Below are positions 19,338 to 29,057 of a stretch of DNA of 64,000 nt, in pieces; the stretch's first letter is position 1; the number at the start of each line of letters is the position of its first letter. The notes under the pieces are model-generated. The model did not search any database. It worked only from the letters and a program-made list of their open reading frames with translations, and was not told the DNA's origin. The translations under genes and the position numbers were made by a program. Origin of the DNA: CALCLY01 sp900552775 (GTDB lineage: Bacteria > Bacillota > Clostridia > UMGS1883 > UMGS1540); NCBI GenBank assembly GCA_937966555.1, contig CALCLY010000016.1, positions 62,001-126,000 of the forward strand, written 5' to 3'.

Positions 19338-22300
19338 ATGAAAAGAGTTTTGTCCTTATTTGTAATAATCGCTTTTCTGACGATATCGGTTAATATCGAA
19401 ATACATGCGGAAGAGAGTAAAATCGTATTCAATAACGAATATCCCGACATAAAAACACCTAAATATACAACGGTGATGGCGTCGGATGATGCTGTATCCC
19501 TTCTTGAAGATGATGTGGTTTTCACTGAAAAAATGGGTACATTTTATACCCAAAAAATGAAAATGCGCTATTCTTCGTATGGCTTTGAACCAATTGTCAG
19601 AAACTCATCTCTTATGCTCCCCGCCGACTTTCTTTTAAGTGCAATAGGTCAAATCTATTTAGAAAGCGGAAACAGTATTTATTCAGGCAGTGTATCTCTA
19701 ACTGTAAATTCAGATAAGATGCAAACCGCAAACGGAGAAGTAACACTTTCAGAAAAAGCAGTGCAGGAACAAGGCAAAATATTTGTTCCCGTAATTGATG
19801 TATGCGAAAAGGGATTCTCACTTTTTACATACTGCGACGAACGAGGCTTTGTAATAATCTCGAAAAATAAAAAAAATTACATTAATTCCCCTTCGTGCTT
19901 TGACGTAAACGACACCGCTGATACAATTTACCGTTTTATGCAGTTTGAAAGACCGTCGGGCGAGGAAATAATTAAAATCGTTGAAGAAAAAACAAACAAT
20001 TCTCATCCGAGAATGCTTACAGACAGAAAGAATCTCGAAGAAACATTAGCTCTTATAGAAAGCGACGGTCGTTTTGCGAGAGCCGAACAAATGCTTATGG
20101 CATCGGCCGACAAGCTTCTTTCTCTGCCCTTAATTGAAAAAGAATATGTTTCCACAGATATTCTAGCAAGTGCACGATCATTTATGAAAAGAGTTGAAAC
20201 ACTCTCCGCCGCATATCTTATATCAAGTGACGTTAAATATGCGAAAAAATGTTTCGAGGAAATGGAAAACGTCTGCAACTGGCAGGAAACAATGAAGGGT
20301 AAAGGTGCATGGAATCAGTACGGTCACTATCTTGATGTATCGGAAATTACATACGGCATGTCCGTTGGCTATGACTCTATATACCACTATATGACAGAAA
20401 CACAGAGGAATAAAATTGCAAAAGCAGTTTATGAAAATTCTCTTCTTCGTGCAGTTGACACTTATGCGGGGAATTATAACGGTGCTCCCTGGCATAAAAG
20501 TGCATCAAACTGGTCATTTGTTTGTGCCGGGTCAATTATCGGTGCCTGTCTTGTGTTTTGCGGTGACGGATATAGCGAATATGAAGATGTCTATGAATTT
20601 TTGCTTTCACAGAGTATGCACTCCATAGAATATCCCTTTATGGGTTTTTATCCCGACGGAATATGGATTGAAGGCGGAGATTACTGGAATTATGCAACTG
20701 TTTATATGTGCAAAGCTGTGCTGTCTCCCCTTTATTTTTCCTGCGGAACAGATTTCGGACTTACGAATGCGGAAGGTTTTAGTGAAACGCTTGAAAGCGT
20801 GATGATGATTCAAAGTGGTGCAGGAGGCGGATTTGACTATTCCGATTGTTCTACCGACAGACAGGGCGGTGCACAAGGGTATCTTATAGCTCGTCTTTTG
20901 GGAGATGACACATTGAGTGACACATGGTACAAAAGCCGCAGAAGCATTATGACAGTTACAGATACTTCCTGGGAATCATGCTACGAGCTTTTCTGGTTCC
21001 GTCCCTCAAAAAACACACATTCATTTAAGAGTGAATCACCCAAGGACAAATACTTCTATGGTGCTGATATCGGATTTATGCGTGAGCGTATTGACAGTCA
21101 AAACGGGACATTTGTGGGAATAAAAGCAGGTGAAAGCAGTTATCTGCATCACAGTCATCTGGACCTTGGCAGTTTTATTTTCGGCGACGAAGGTCAACGA
21201 TTTGCAATAGATCTGGGAAAAGACGATTACAATATCAAAGGCGGTTACTGGGGCTATTACGGCTACACACTATACAGAAAACGTCCTGAAGGGCATAACT
21301 GTATAGTAATAAATCCGAGAGCTGATATTTCCTCTGAATATTACGGCGGTCAGTATGCCGATGCATATGCCACAATCACAAAAGACGGTCTCTCCTCGAG
21401 CAAAAGCAGTGCGTTTATGGCAGTTGATTTGAGTGATGCATACAAATATGACACGACTTCATACGAAAGAGGCTATTATCTTGGTGATAACAGAAAATCC
21501 CTTCTCGTTCAGGATGAAATTTCTTTAAAAAAAGATAACAGCGATATATACTGGTTTATGCACACTAAAGCCAATATAACTATAAGCGAAGATAAAAAAA
21601 GCGCCACACTTACACAAGGTGGCAAAACATTGTATGTTAAGGCTTTATGCTCAAATAATGACTGGCATTTTGAAGTTATGGACGCAAAACCTCTTCCAAC
21701 TTCACCCAACAGAACAGGGCAAGATGCCAATGAGGGTATTACAAAGCTTACTCTTAGAGCAAAAGGCAGCGGAAATTATAAAATTGCTGTAAAAATGATG
21801 TGCAGTGATGATTTTACACTGAATGAGATCACTCCTATTTCAAAGTGGCAGCTTACAGAAATTAAAAAATCCGATATTATATTTAACAATATAACAAACG
21901 ATACTTTGCTGTGCACTGATAACTATGCTTCAGTATCAACATACATTCCCCGAAATGCTGAAAGTGTATCACTTCTTGCCGATGGCAGAGAAATCTCAGA
22001 AGCAACAAACGTGAATGCGGGAACTACGATGTTTTTAATTAAGCCCAATTCTGTAGGCGAGGGAAAAAAAGAACTTAAAATAAAGGTTACATACGAAAAT
22101 GGTGAAATTGAATACAGTGACAGTGTTTACCCTGCTTTTATAAAATATGGCAAACAGCTTACCAAAGACAGGACGCATCTTGATTTTGAAGGCTGCGACT
22201 TTCAGATGACCGATGCAAATGAAATTGTATCTGCAGCATCATCTTGGTGGCAGCTTACTCCAAACACTTCGGCGGTAGGGATTACGGAAGGTAATGGCGG

Positions 22301-23033
22301 CGGAAAAGCACTTATGATTAAAACATCCGGTCCAATGAAATCAGCAATGCCCTATGCAAGAATAATACACGGTAGAATTTCCGGCAGTGGTTACATGTAC
22401 ACCCTTTCTGACTACTATATAGATATATATTTTGATTTATATTCATCGACACAGTTTACCAACCTTCATATGGCAGCAAGACAGTCAGACGGCAAAACGC
22501 TCTTTGCCGAACATCCTATGACTCCCGAAGGGAAAATGGGCACAAGTGATATTTCGTACAATAAAAACACCTGGTATTCAATGCATTTGTCAATCGATCT
22601 TGCGGGGAAAAACTATATACTCAGGTGCGGCGACGATATTATTGCCCACGGCACCGCAAACGGTACAGACTTTCAGTATATCGACTTTACATATGGCTCC
22701 TGTTACAACGGAGAAACATATATGGCACTTGACAACATACAGGTAAAATACAGAGCCAAAACAAAAAACAAATCTTATATACGTACATATTTTTCGGATA
22801 ACAAAGCTCATATAGACAGCTATGGCACATCAGCGGATGAAGTAAGTGTGTATCTGGCAAAATATTCTGCAGACGGTTCCGAACTTCTGAATGTTGATAA
22901 AATACCCCAACCGATTCCATCAGGTTATTCGAATATTTCATTTGACACCCCGGACGATGGTTGTATATATAAAATAATGGTTTGCAAAAAAGATACTATT
23001 ATACCGGTATGCAGAGCATCTTGTTCCGGTTAA
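19338..23033 (+). CDS. Secreted heparinase II/III-family polysaccharide lyase-like protein
   Basis: The 1231-residue exoprotein starts at the ATG at 19338 (GGAGGGA about nine bases upstream). After a signal peptide (cleavage near IHAEE) come a copper-amine-oxidase-N-like segment (about 60-180), an alpha/alpha-toroid domain (from DTIYRFMQFERPSGEEI, about 190-560), the heparinase II/III beta-sandwich (SHLDLGSFIFGDEGQ and RPEGHNCIVIN, about 580-850), an Ig-like domain and a LamG-like domain. It is paralogous to the 1460-residue protein across lyase and amine-oxidase-like parts but lacks its N-terminal LamG pair and the discoidin domain. Unlike that protein it keeps the His of the EGHN motif. A uronic-acid polysaccharide is the likely substrate; which one cannot be read from sequence. 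Confidence 0.8.
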   Translation: MKRVLSLFVIIAFLTISVNIEIHAEESKIVFNNEYPDIKTPKYTTVMASDDAVSLLEDDVVFTEKMGTFYTQKMKMRYSSYGFEPIVRNSSLMLPADFLLSAIGQIYLESGNSIYSGSVSLTVNSDKMQTANGEVTLSEKAVQEQGKIFVPVIDVCEKGFSLFTYCDERGFVIISKNKKNYINSPSCFDVNDTADTIYRFMQFERPSGEEIIKIVEEKTNNSHPRMLTDRKNLEETLALIESDGRFARAEQMLMASADKLLSLPLIEKEYVSTDILASARSFMKRVETLSAAYLISSDVKYAKKCFEEMENVCNWQETMKGKGAWNQYGHYLDVSEITYGMSVGYDSIYHYMTETQRNKIAKAVYENSLLRAVDTYAGNYNGAPWHKSASNWSFVCAGSIIGACLVFCGDGYSEYEDVYEFLLSQSMHSIEYPFMGFYPDGIWIEGGDYWNYATVYMCKAVLSPLYFSCGTDFGLTNAEGFSETLESVMMIQSGAGGGFDYSDCSTDRQGGAQGYLIARLLGDDTLSDTWYKSRRSIMTVTDTSWESCYELFWFRPSKNTHSFKSESPKDKYFYGADIGFMRERIDSQNGTFVGIKAGESSYLHHSHLDLGSFIFGDEGQRFAIDLGKDDYNIKGGYWGYYGYTLYRKRPEGHNCIVINPRADISSEYYGGQYADAYATITKDGLSSSKSSAFMAVDLSDAYKYDTTSYERGYYLGDNRKSLLVQDEISLKKDNSDIYWFMHTKANITISEDKKSATLTQGGKTLYVKALCSNNDWHFEVMDAKPLPTSPNRTGQDANEGITKLTLRAKGSGNYKIAVKMMCSDDFTLNEITPISKWQLTEIKKSDIIFNNITNDTLLCTDNYASVSTYIPRNAESVSLLADGREISEATNVNAGTTMFLIKPNSVGEGKKELKIKVTYENGEIEYSDSVYPAFIKYGKQLTKDRTHLDFEGCDFQMTDANEIVSAASSWWQLTPNTSAVGITEGNGGGKALMIKTSGPMKSAMPYARIIHGRISGSGYMYTLSDYYIDIYFDLYSSTQFTNLHMAARQSDGKTLFAEHPMTPEGKMGTSDISYNKNTWYSMHLSIDLAGKNYILRCGDDIIAHGTANGTDFQYIDFTYGSCYNGETYMALDNIQVKYRAKTKNKSYIRTYFSDNKAHIDSYGTSADEVSVYLAKYSADGSELLNVDKIPQPIPSGYSNISFDTPDDGCIYKIMVCKKDTIIPVCRASCSG

Positions 23034-23160
23034 AAAGACAACTGAAGTTTTATGTATTATAAAGCTACATATTATTTCATCACGCACATAATTCATCAGC
23101 TCGCCCTCTTGACACGTGAATCTCCCCTACGGGTGTTGGGATTGAAGGCGGATAAATCTA

Positions 23161-23208
23161 TGGGGCTGTTTAAAAAGTCAACCGACTTTTTAAACAACCC
23201 CATTTTTT
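23161..23208 (+). terminator. Strong terminator between converging transcripts
   Basis: TGGGG, one mismatched base, then a 13-base arm (23167-23179) pairs across a four-base loop with 23184-23196 and CCCCA (23198-23202), followed by six T (23203-23208). It ends the plus-strand lyase transcript. The stem would also form in the minus-strand dapL transcript, but the trailing T run is poor there. Confidence 0.85.
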
Positions 23209-23217
23209 AACATCCCC

Positions 23218-24404
23218 TTATTTTGAAAACATTTTTTCAATTCTTCTTGCGGCTTCCGCCGTATCATCGGGATTGCCGAAGGATGAAAGGCGGAAATAGC
23301 CTTCGCCGTACACACCGAACCCGGCTCCGGGCGTGCCGACAATCTGCGCTTCGTTTAAAAGCTTATCAAAAAGCGCCCGGCTGTCATCACCGCGGGGCAT
23401 TTCATCCAGACATACGGCGCGTTTTTGCCGCCGCAGTACCGGATACCGCAGTTTTGCAAAGCCTTCATGATAACTTTTGCGTTATTTTTATAAACGGCAA
23501 TGTTTTCTTTTATCTGCTTCTGACCCTCGGGTGTGAACACCGCCGCGCCGCCGCGCTGCAGAATATATGAAACGCCGTTTGTTTTTGTTGTGCGGTTTCG
23601 AACCCACATGGAATTAAAATTCATTCCGCGGCGTTCAAGCTCCTTCGGAATCACGGTGTAGCCGCAGCGCGTTCCCGTAAAGCCCGCAGTTTTTGAAAGC
23701 GAGCATATCTCTACAGCGCATGTTCTGCTGCCCTCTATCTCGAAAATGCTGTGCGGTACGCCCTCTTCCTCTATAAAAGCTTCATAAGCGGCATCAAATA
23801 TAATCACCGCGCCGCAATCGTTTGCATAGTCCACCCATGCGGCAAGCTTTTCTTTTGAAAATACGGCGCCGGTAGGGTTGTTGGGCGAGCATATATAAAT
23901 AAGATCCGCTTTCTGCGATTTGTCCGGCAGCGGCGCAAAGCCGTTCTCTATGCCGGAGGGCATACGGATTATTTTATGACCCGCTATAATATTTGCGTCA
24001 ACATACGCGGGGTATGCAGGCTCCATGATAATTGCGGTGCTGTCTGCCGAAAACAGGTCGAGAATATCGCCGAGCTCATCGCTTGCGCCGCTTGAAACAA
24101 ACACCTCATCGTCCGAAAGCTTTACGCCGCGCTCCGCGTAATAGCGCGCAACTGCTTCTCTGAAAAAGTCCGCTCCGCACTCGGGCATATAGCCGTGAAA
24201 CCTTTCGGGGGTTGCCTGGTCGTCAACCGCTTCGTGAAGCGCTTTTATAACCGCGTCGCAAAGCGGCAGCGTCACATCGCCTATACCGAGTCTCAAAAGA
24301 TGGGCGTCCTTATGCTCTGCAAGATACGCCTTTGTTTTCTGCGCTATGTTGTAAAAAAGATATGAGCTTTTAAGCTCTCCGTAATGCATGTTCGGAGTAA
24401 TCAT
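23218..24404 (-). CDS. dapL: LL-diaminopimelate aminotransferase, interrupted by an apparent one-base frameshift
   Basis: PLP-dependent class I aminotransferase making LL-diaminopimelate from tetrahydrodipicolinate with glutamate as donor, for lysine and peptidoglycan. Family features are plain: LRLGIGDVTLPL near the start, ERFHGYMPECGADFFREAV, CSPNNPTGA, the PLP-lysine region SLSKTAGFTGTRCGY. The reading frame changes at a run of four G on the plus strand (23394-23397): upstream sequence reads to KCP and then drifts into a short tail, while the next frame continues RGDDSRALFDKLLNEAQ and ends at 23218. One extra base restores a normal protein of about 395 residues. Either a sequencing error in a homopolymer or a recent mutation. 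It overlaps dapF by four bases (ATGA). Confidence 0.85.
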
Positions 24405-25195
24405 TCCATCGTCTCCCCTTCATATATAAATTCTGCGGGACCGTTCATTGTAACGTCCGCGTTTTTGCTTATTTTTATATGCAGCGTGCCGCCGTCAAGC
24501 TTTACGGCTATGTCCTCATCGGGTTTGCAGAAGCCTTTTGAAACTGCTGCCGCAGCAGACGCGCACGCGCCCGTGCCGCAGGCCATGGTGATTCCGCTGC
24601 CGCGCTCCCACACGCGCATGCGAAGCTCGGTATCCGATATAACCGTGACAAACTCCACATTAACGCCGCCCGGGAAAGTCTCGTGCTTTTCTATTGCCGC
24701 GCCGAGCGTTGTAAGCGGCGCGTTATCCGCGTCCTCCGTAAAAATCACGGCGTGGGGATTGCCCATTGAAACAGGCGTACACAAAACGGTTTTGCCGCAC
24801 ACGGAAATTTCTTTGTCCGCAGACACCTCCGCACGGCCCATTCCGACCGAAACGGAAGAAACTTTGCCGTTTTCGGTTTTAAGCGAAAGTGTTTTTATGC
24901 CGGAAAGCGTTTCGATTTCAAGTTCTGTTTTATCGGTATAGCCTTTATCAAAAACATATTTACCCACACAGCGGATACCGTTTCCGCACATTTTCGCCTC
25001 GCTTCCGTCGGCATTGAATATGCGCATTTTAAAGTCAGCCTTATAAGACGGCAAAATCCATATCATTCCGTCCGAGCCTGCGCCGAAATGCCTTTCCGAA
25101 AGCTTTACTGAAAGCTCCGGAGCGTTTTTTGGTTCTTCGTTTGAATATACGTATAAATAGTCGTTTCCGAGTCCGTGCATCTTTGTAAATTTCAC
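24401..25195 (-). CDS. dapF: Diaminopimelate epimerase
   Basis: The 264-residue enzyme converts LL- to meso-diaminopimelate for lysine and cell-wall synthesis, using two cysteines as acid and base. Both cysteine motifs are present: NADGSEAKMCGNGIRC (Cys at about 70) and ITMACGTGACAS (Cys at about 205). The start FTKMHGLGNDY is classic, and the initiation codon is GTG at 25195 with GGGAGAG upstream. Length is slightly below the usual 270-280. It is translationally coupled to dapL (overlap ATGA) and follows purF by 15 bases, so the tail of this operon supplies meso-diaminopimelate. Identity is secure. Confidence 0.97.
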   Translation of the reverse strand: MKFTKMHGLGNDYLYVYSNEEPKNAPELSVKLSERHFGAGSDGMIWILPSYKADFKMRIFNADGSEAKMCGNGIRCVGKYVFDKGYTDKTELEIETLSGIKTLSLKTENGKVSSVSVGMGRAEVSADKEISVCGKTVLCTPVSMGNPHAVIFTEDADNAPLTTLGAAIEKHETFPGGVNVEFVTVISDTELRMRVWERGSGITMACGTGACASAAAAVSKGFCKPDEDIAVKLDGGTLHIKISKNADVTMNGPAEFIYEGETME

Positions 25196-25210
25196 AGTTT
25201 ATCTCTCCCT

Positions 25211-26632
25211 TCACTTTTTCTCCGAAAGACGTGTTTCAAATCTGTCTTTTGCCGTATCTTCGGGGATTTTTGTGGGATAATTGCCGCTGAAGCACGCGCT
25301 GCATATAGCGCTGTGACCCACAAGTTCCTTCAAATCCTCCTCGGGCAAAAAACCGAGGCTGTCCGCCCCTATAAGCTGCGCGATTTCCTCCACGGTGTGG
25401 TTGCACGCTATAAGGTTCTCCCGCGAATCTATATCGGTTCCGTAGTAGCAGGGGTTCAAAAACGGCGGCGCCGAAATGCGCACGTGAACTTCTTTTGCCC
25501 CCGCCTCCCTCAGAAGGCGCACAATCTGACCGCTTGTAGTGCCGCGCACTATTGAATCGTCTATAAGAACAATGCGCTTGCCGCGCACCTCGCTTTCTAT
25601 TGCGCTGAGTTTTATTTTAACACCGTTTAAGCGGCTGCTTTGTCCCGGTGAAATAAAAGTTCTTCCTATATATTTGTTTTTTATAAAGCCCATGCCGTAA
25701 GGTATGCGGGACTCCGCCGAATATCCCAAAGCCGCGTCCATGCCCGAATCGGGCACACCCACAACCATGTCGGCGCAGACGGGGTGCCTGCGCGAAAGCA
25801 CCGCACCGGCTTTCTTGCGCGCTTCATGCACGGAAATTCCGTCTATAACCGAATCGGGACGGGCAAAATATATATATTCAAAAATGCATGTGCTTTTCTT
25901 TTTCTCGCCGCAGTGACCGCGGTTTGAGTGAACACCGCCGCTGTCAAACGTAACAATCTCGCCGGGTTCAACATCGCGTATAAACGAAGCACCCACAGCC
26001 GAAAGCGCGGCGCTTTCCGAAGCCACAACATATATTCCGTCCTCCGTCTTGCCCATGCAGAGCGGACGGAAGCCGTATGAGTCACGCACGGCAATAAGCT
26101 TTGTGGGCGACATCATCACAAGCGAAAAAGCTCCGTCAAGCCCTTTCACCGCTTCAAACACAGCATTTTCAATAGACGGCGTTTTGATTCTTTCGCGCGT
26201 TATCATATATGCGATGATTTCCGTGTCGCTTGTGCTGTGAAAAATCGCACCGTCAAGCTCGAGTTTTTTGCGAAGTTCCGCCGCGTTGCTCAAATTTCCG
26301 TTATGCGCCAGAGCAAGTCTGCCTTTTAAGTGGTTCACCTCAACGGGCTGGCAGTTTGCTCTGCCGTTTCCGCCCGTGGTGCCGTATCTGACATGCCCCA
26401 CGGCAATTTTTCCGTGCGGCAGCTTTTTTATCTCTCCTTGCGTGAACACCTCGCTCAAAAGACCCGTGTCTTTGTGCGAAGCGAAAACGCCGTCGTCATT
26501 TACGACTATTCCGCAGCTTTCCTGCCCCCTGTGCTGCAATGCGTAAAGTCCGTAATACACCATGTCCGCCGCGGCGCACGGCTTTGGCGAATAGATGCCG
26601 AACACGCCGCATTCTTCGTGAATCGTGCCCAT
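25211..26632 (-). CDS. purF: Amidophosphoribosyltransferase
   Basis: First enzyme of purine synthesis: glutamine plus PRPP gives phosphoribosylamine. The protein of 473 residues starts MGTIHEECGVFGIY; in this family the short propeptide is removed to expose the catalytic Cys (C8 here). The class II glutaminase domain (8-235) includes LQHRGQES and GHVRYGTTG. The phosphoribosyltransferase domain holds the PRPP motif VLIDDSIVRGTT near residue 345. C-terminal cysteines (CSACFSGNYP and CNH earlier) suggest the oxygen-sensitive [4Fe-4S] form found in Bacillus-type PurF. The ATG overlaps the pyrG stop by one base (TAATG), so translation is coupled. Confidence 0.97.
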   Translation of the reverse strand: MGTIHEECGVFGIYSPKPCAAADMVYYGLYALQHRGQESCGIVVNDDGVFASHKDTGLLSEVFTQGEIKKLPHGKIAVGHVRYGTTGGNGRANCQPVEVNHLKGRLALAHNGNLSNAAELRKKLELDGAIFHSTSDTEIIAYMITRERIKTPSIENAVFEAVKGLDGAFSLVMMSPTKLIAVRDSYGFRPLCMGKTEDGIYVVASESAALSAVGASFIRDVEPGEIVTFDSGGVHSNRGHCGEKKKSTCIFEYIYFARPDSVIDGISVHEARKKAGAVLSRRHPVCADMVVGVPDSGMDAALGYSAESRIPYGMGFIKNKYIGRTFISPGQSSRLNGVKIKLSAIESEVRGKRIVLIDDSIVRGTTSGQIVRLLREAGAKEVHVRISAPPFLNPCYYGTDIDSRENLIACNHTVEEIAQLIGADSLGFLPEEDLKELVGHSAICSACFSGNYPTKIPEDTAKDRFETRLSEKK

Positions 26633-28242
26633 TATTTTTCAGCCTCCGCATGTTTTAAAGCCGCTTCTATAAAGCCTTTGAAAAGCGGATGTGCTTTATT
26701 GGGGCGCGACTTAAATTCAGGGTGATACTGAACACCGACGTAAAAATCCCTGTCGGAAAGCTCCACGGTTTCAACAAGTCTGTCGTCCGGCGAAAGACCC
26801 GAAATTTTAAGGCCTGCTTTTTGCAGAATTTCTCTGTAATCGTTGTTAAATTCATAGCGGTGACGGTGACGCTCGGAAATGGTGTCTGCGCCGTAGCAGC
26901 GTTTCATTGTCGTGTCCTCCTGAACTATGCAGGGGTATGCGCCGAGACGCAGCGTGCCGCCCTTATCTATATCGCTGCTCTGTCCGGGCATGAAATCTAT
27001 AACCTTATGCCTGCAAAGCTCGTCAAACTCGCCGGAGTGCGCATCCTCTATGCCGGCAACGTGTCTCGCGTATTCTATAACCGCAATCTGCATGCCGAGA
27101 CATATTCCGAAATACGGCAGTCCCGTTTCTCTCGCAAATTTTGCGGCAAGGATCATGCCTTCTATTCCTCTGCCGCCGAAGCCGCCCGGAACTATTATTC
27201 CGTCAAGACCCGAAAGCTTTTCTTCGCAGTTTGCTTCCGTGATATTTTCAGAGTCTATCCAGTGTATTCTTATATGCGTGTTAAGCGTGTAGCCGGCGTG
27301 GCGCATTGCCTCCGCCACGGAAAGATATGCGTCGTGCAGCTGAACATATTTTCCGACAAGACCTATATGAACTTCTTTTTCGCGTTCTTTTATGCATTTT
27401 ACAAGCTCTGTCCATTCTTTAAGATCGGGGTTTGGTGCGTCTATTCCGAGTTCGCGGCACACAACGGAGGAAAAGTTTGCCTTCTCGAGCATGAGCGGAG
27501 CCTCATAAAGATACGGCAACGTGATATTTTCTATTACACAGTCGGGTTTAACGTTGCAGAAAAGCGAAATTTTCTTGAAAATCGACTCCTCCAGCGGCTC
27601 ATCGCAGCGGAGAACAATTATATTCGGATTTATGCCCATTCCCTGCAATTCCTTTACGGAGTGCTGCGTGGGTTTTGACTTATGCTCGTCCGAGCCGCGC
27701 AAAAACGGAACAAGCGTAACATGAATAAAAAGGCTGTTTTCTCTGCCGACTTCAAGCGAAATCTGGCGTACAGCCTCCAGAAACGGCTGCGACTCTATAT
27801 CGCCTATCGTGCCGCCTATCTCCGTTATTACAACATCCGCTCCGGTCTGCTTTGAGAGGCGGTATATTGTCTCTTTTATTTCGTTTGTGATGTGAGGAAT
27901 AACCTGAACCGTAGAGCCGAGATATTCTCCGCGGCGCTCTTTGTTTAAAACATTCCAGTAGACTTTGCCCGAGGTGAGGTTTGAATATTTGTTAAGGTCC
28001 TCGTCTATAAATCTTTCGTAATGACCGAGATCAAGGTCGGTTTCGGCGCCGTCGTCCGTTACGTACACCTCACCGTGCTGGTACGGACTCATGGTTCCGG
28101 GGTCAACGTTTATGTAGGGGTCAAGCTTCTGCGCCGCCACTTTAAGTCCTCTCGCCTTTAAAAGTCTTCCGAGTGACGCCGCCGTGATCCCTTTGCCGAG
28201 ACCCGACACAACGCCGCCCGTCACAAAAATGTATTTTGTCAT
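26632..28242 (-). CDS. pyrG: CTP synthase
   Basis: Makes CTP from UTP, ATP and glutamine. The 536-residue protein has the synthetase domain at the N-terminus (FVTGGVVSGLGKGITAASLG P-loop; QKLDPYINVDPGTMSPYQHGE region) and a class I glutaminase domain at the C-terminus with FGICLGMQ (nucleophile Cys near 380) and YHPEFKSRP (His-Glu of the triad near 510). Length and order match the family exactly. It follows the ANTAR gene by 20 bases and is coupled to purF. Its position with glutamine-consuming purF behind the glutamine-synthesis genes makes this a glutamine-use operon. Identity is secure. Confidence 0.98.
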   Translation of the reverse strand: MTKYIFVTGGVVSGLGKGITAASLGRLLKARGLKVAAQKLDPYINVDPGTMSPYQHGEVYVTDDGAETDLDLGHYERFIDEDLNKYSNLTSGKVYWNVLNKERRGEYLGSTVQVIPHITNEIKETIYRLSKQTGADVVITEIGGTIGDIESQPFLEAVRQISLEVGRENSLFIHVTLVPFLRGSDEHKSKPTQHSVKELQGMGINPNIIVLRCDEPLEESIFKKISLFCNVKPDCVIENITLPYLYEAPLMLEKANFSSVVCRELGIDAPNPDLKEWTELVKCIKEREKEVHIGLVGKYVQLHDAYLSVAEAMRHAGYTLNTHIRIHWIDSENITEANCEEKLSGLDGIIVPGGFGGRGIEGMILAAKFARETGLPYFGICLGMQIAVIEYARHVAGIEDAHSGEFDELCRHKVIDFMPGQSSDIDKGGTLRLGAYPCIVQEDTTMKRCYGADTISERHRHRYEFNNDYREILQKAGLKISGLSPDDRLVETVELSDRDFYVGVQYHPEFKSRPNKAHPLFKGFIEAALKHAEAEK

Positions 28243-28261
28243 TGGATTTTCCTCCCGTAAT

Positions 28262-28849
28262 TTATTTGTTATATGTTGATATTATGCTCTCCGCTATGGT
28301 TCTTTTTGTAACGCACCTGTCCATAGCCTGTTTTTCTATATACCTGTGAGCGGTTTCCTCGCTCATCTTAAGATTTTCTATAAGAAGCCATTTTGCGCGG
28401 TTTATTATACGTATATCGCGCATTTTCTCTTCAATTGAGGCGGTTTTCTGCTCCATGCGGCGCAGCCTTTCCCGCGTGCCGCACAAAAGCCGGAGCGACT
28501 GCGAAAAAATCTGCGCGTTTGTGGGTTTTGAAACCACCAAAACTCCGTACGGCGCCACGCGTGCATTGACATATGCATAGTGCTCCGCCTTTACAAGCAG
28601 CAAAACGCCGCTGCCGCTGCCGTCGCATATGTTAAGCGCCAGACTCGTGCCGAAATCGTCTTTAAACGGCGTGTTTATAATAACAATATCGTACGTGTTT
28701 TCAAGCAGAGCGCGCCGCGCGCTCTGAATGTCACGCGCTTCGGCAACGGGAGAATAGAGACTTTCCGGGAGCAGCGCTTTAAGTGATGAAGTTGTTTTTT
28801 CCGAAGCCGATACCAGCAGCACAGCATAGCGCCTATCCCTTAAATCCAT
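28262..28849 (-). CDS. ANTAR-domain response-regulator-like antiterminator
   Basis: The 195-residue protein starts at the ATG at 28849 (GGAGG upstream). Residues 1-115 form a receiver-like domain (YAVLLVSAS, DIVIINTPF) that seems degenerate because the usual acidic phosphorylation pocket is not obvious. A coiled-coil linker (about 120-150) leads to a C-terminal ANTAR domain (INRAKWLLIENLKMSEETAH, then a final helix with RTIAES). ANTAR domains bind paired RNA hairpins with hexaloops and prevent terminator formation. The gene sits behind glnA, and the glutamate synthase leader at 33703-33771 carries a fitting attenuator, so its target is probably the operon it belongs to. Confidence 0.88.
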   Translation of the reverse strand: MDLRDRRYAVLLVSASEKTTSSLKALLPESLYSPVAEARDIQSARRALLENTYDIVIINTPFKDDFGTSLALNICDGSGSGVLLLVKAEHYAYVNARVAPYGVLVVSKPTNAQIFSQSLRLLCGTRERLRRMEQKTASIEEKMRDIRIINRAKWLLIENLKMSEETAHRYIEKQAMDRCVTKRTIAESIISTYNK

Positions 28850-28890
28850 AGTCTCCCTCCTCAATATTGTCGCTCACGCTTGTTCGCTCT

Positions 28891-29057
28891 TCGAAGGACT
28901 GCAAGTATGTCCTTCGAGTTTTCCATTCGGTGCTTCGCTCTCCATAAATACCGCGAAAAGGAGGGACAGCGAAGCGTGTGACTGATTTTGTCCCTCAAAA
29001 TCGGAACGAAGCGCAGCTTGTCCCGACGCCGTAGGGGCGACCCCCATGTGGTCGCCC
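28891..29057. repeat. Intergenic palindromic repeat element
   Basis: The 251-base gap between glnA and the ANTAR gene is rich in hairpins: TCGAAGGAC/GTCCTTCGA (28891-28899 with 28909-28917), GAGGGAC/GTCCCTC (28961-28967 with 28990-28996) and GGGCGACC/GGTCGCCC (29035-29042 with 29050-29057). Both strands stay open over much of it, but the possible peptides look like repeat read-through. It resembles the short dispersed intergenic repeats common in clostridial genomes; only one copy is in the window, so that is inference. Confidence 0.5.

Noticed and set aside
23218..23400. A separate 60-codon gene at the end of dapL
   Set aside because: Its translation is the conserved C-terminus of DapL in the next frame; a single-base indel explains both pieces.
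26689..27678. Long plus-strand open frame (329 codons) opposite pyrG
   Set aside because: It lies entirely antisense to an unmistakable CTP synthase, has no ribosome-binding site of note and no recognisable domain; open antisense frames are common here because of codon use.
29035..29057. GGGCGACC/GGTCGCCC hairpin as a terminator for glnA
   Set aside because: The T-rich side is on the plus strand, while all genes here are on the minus strand; better explained as part of the repeat element.
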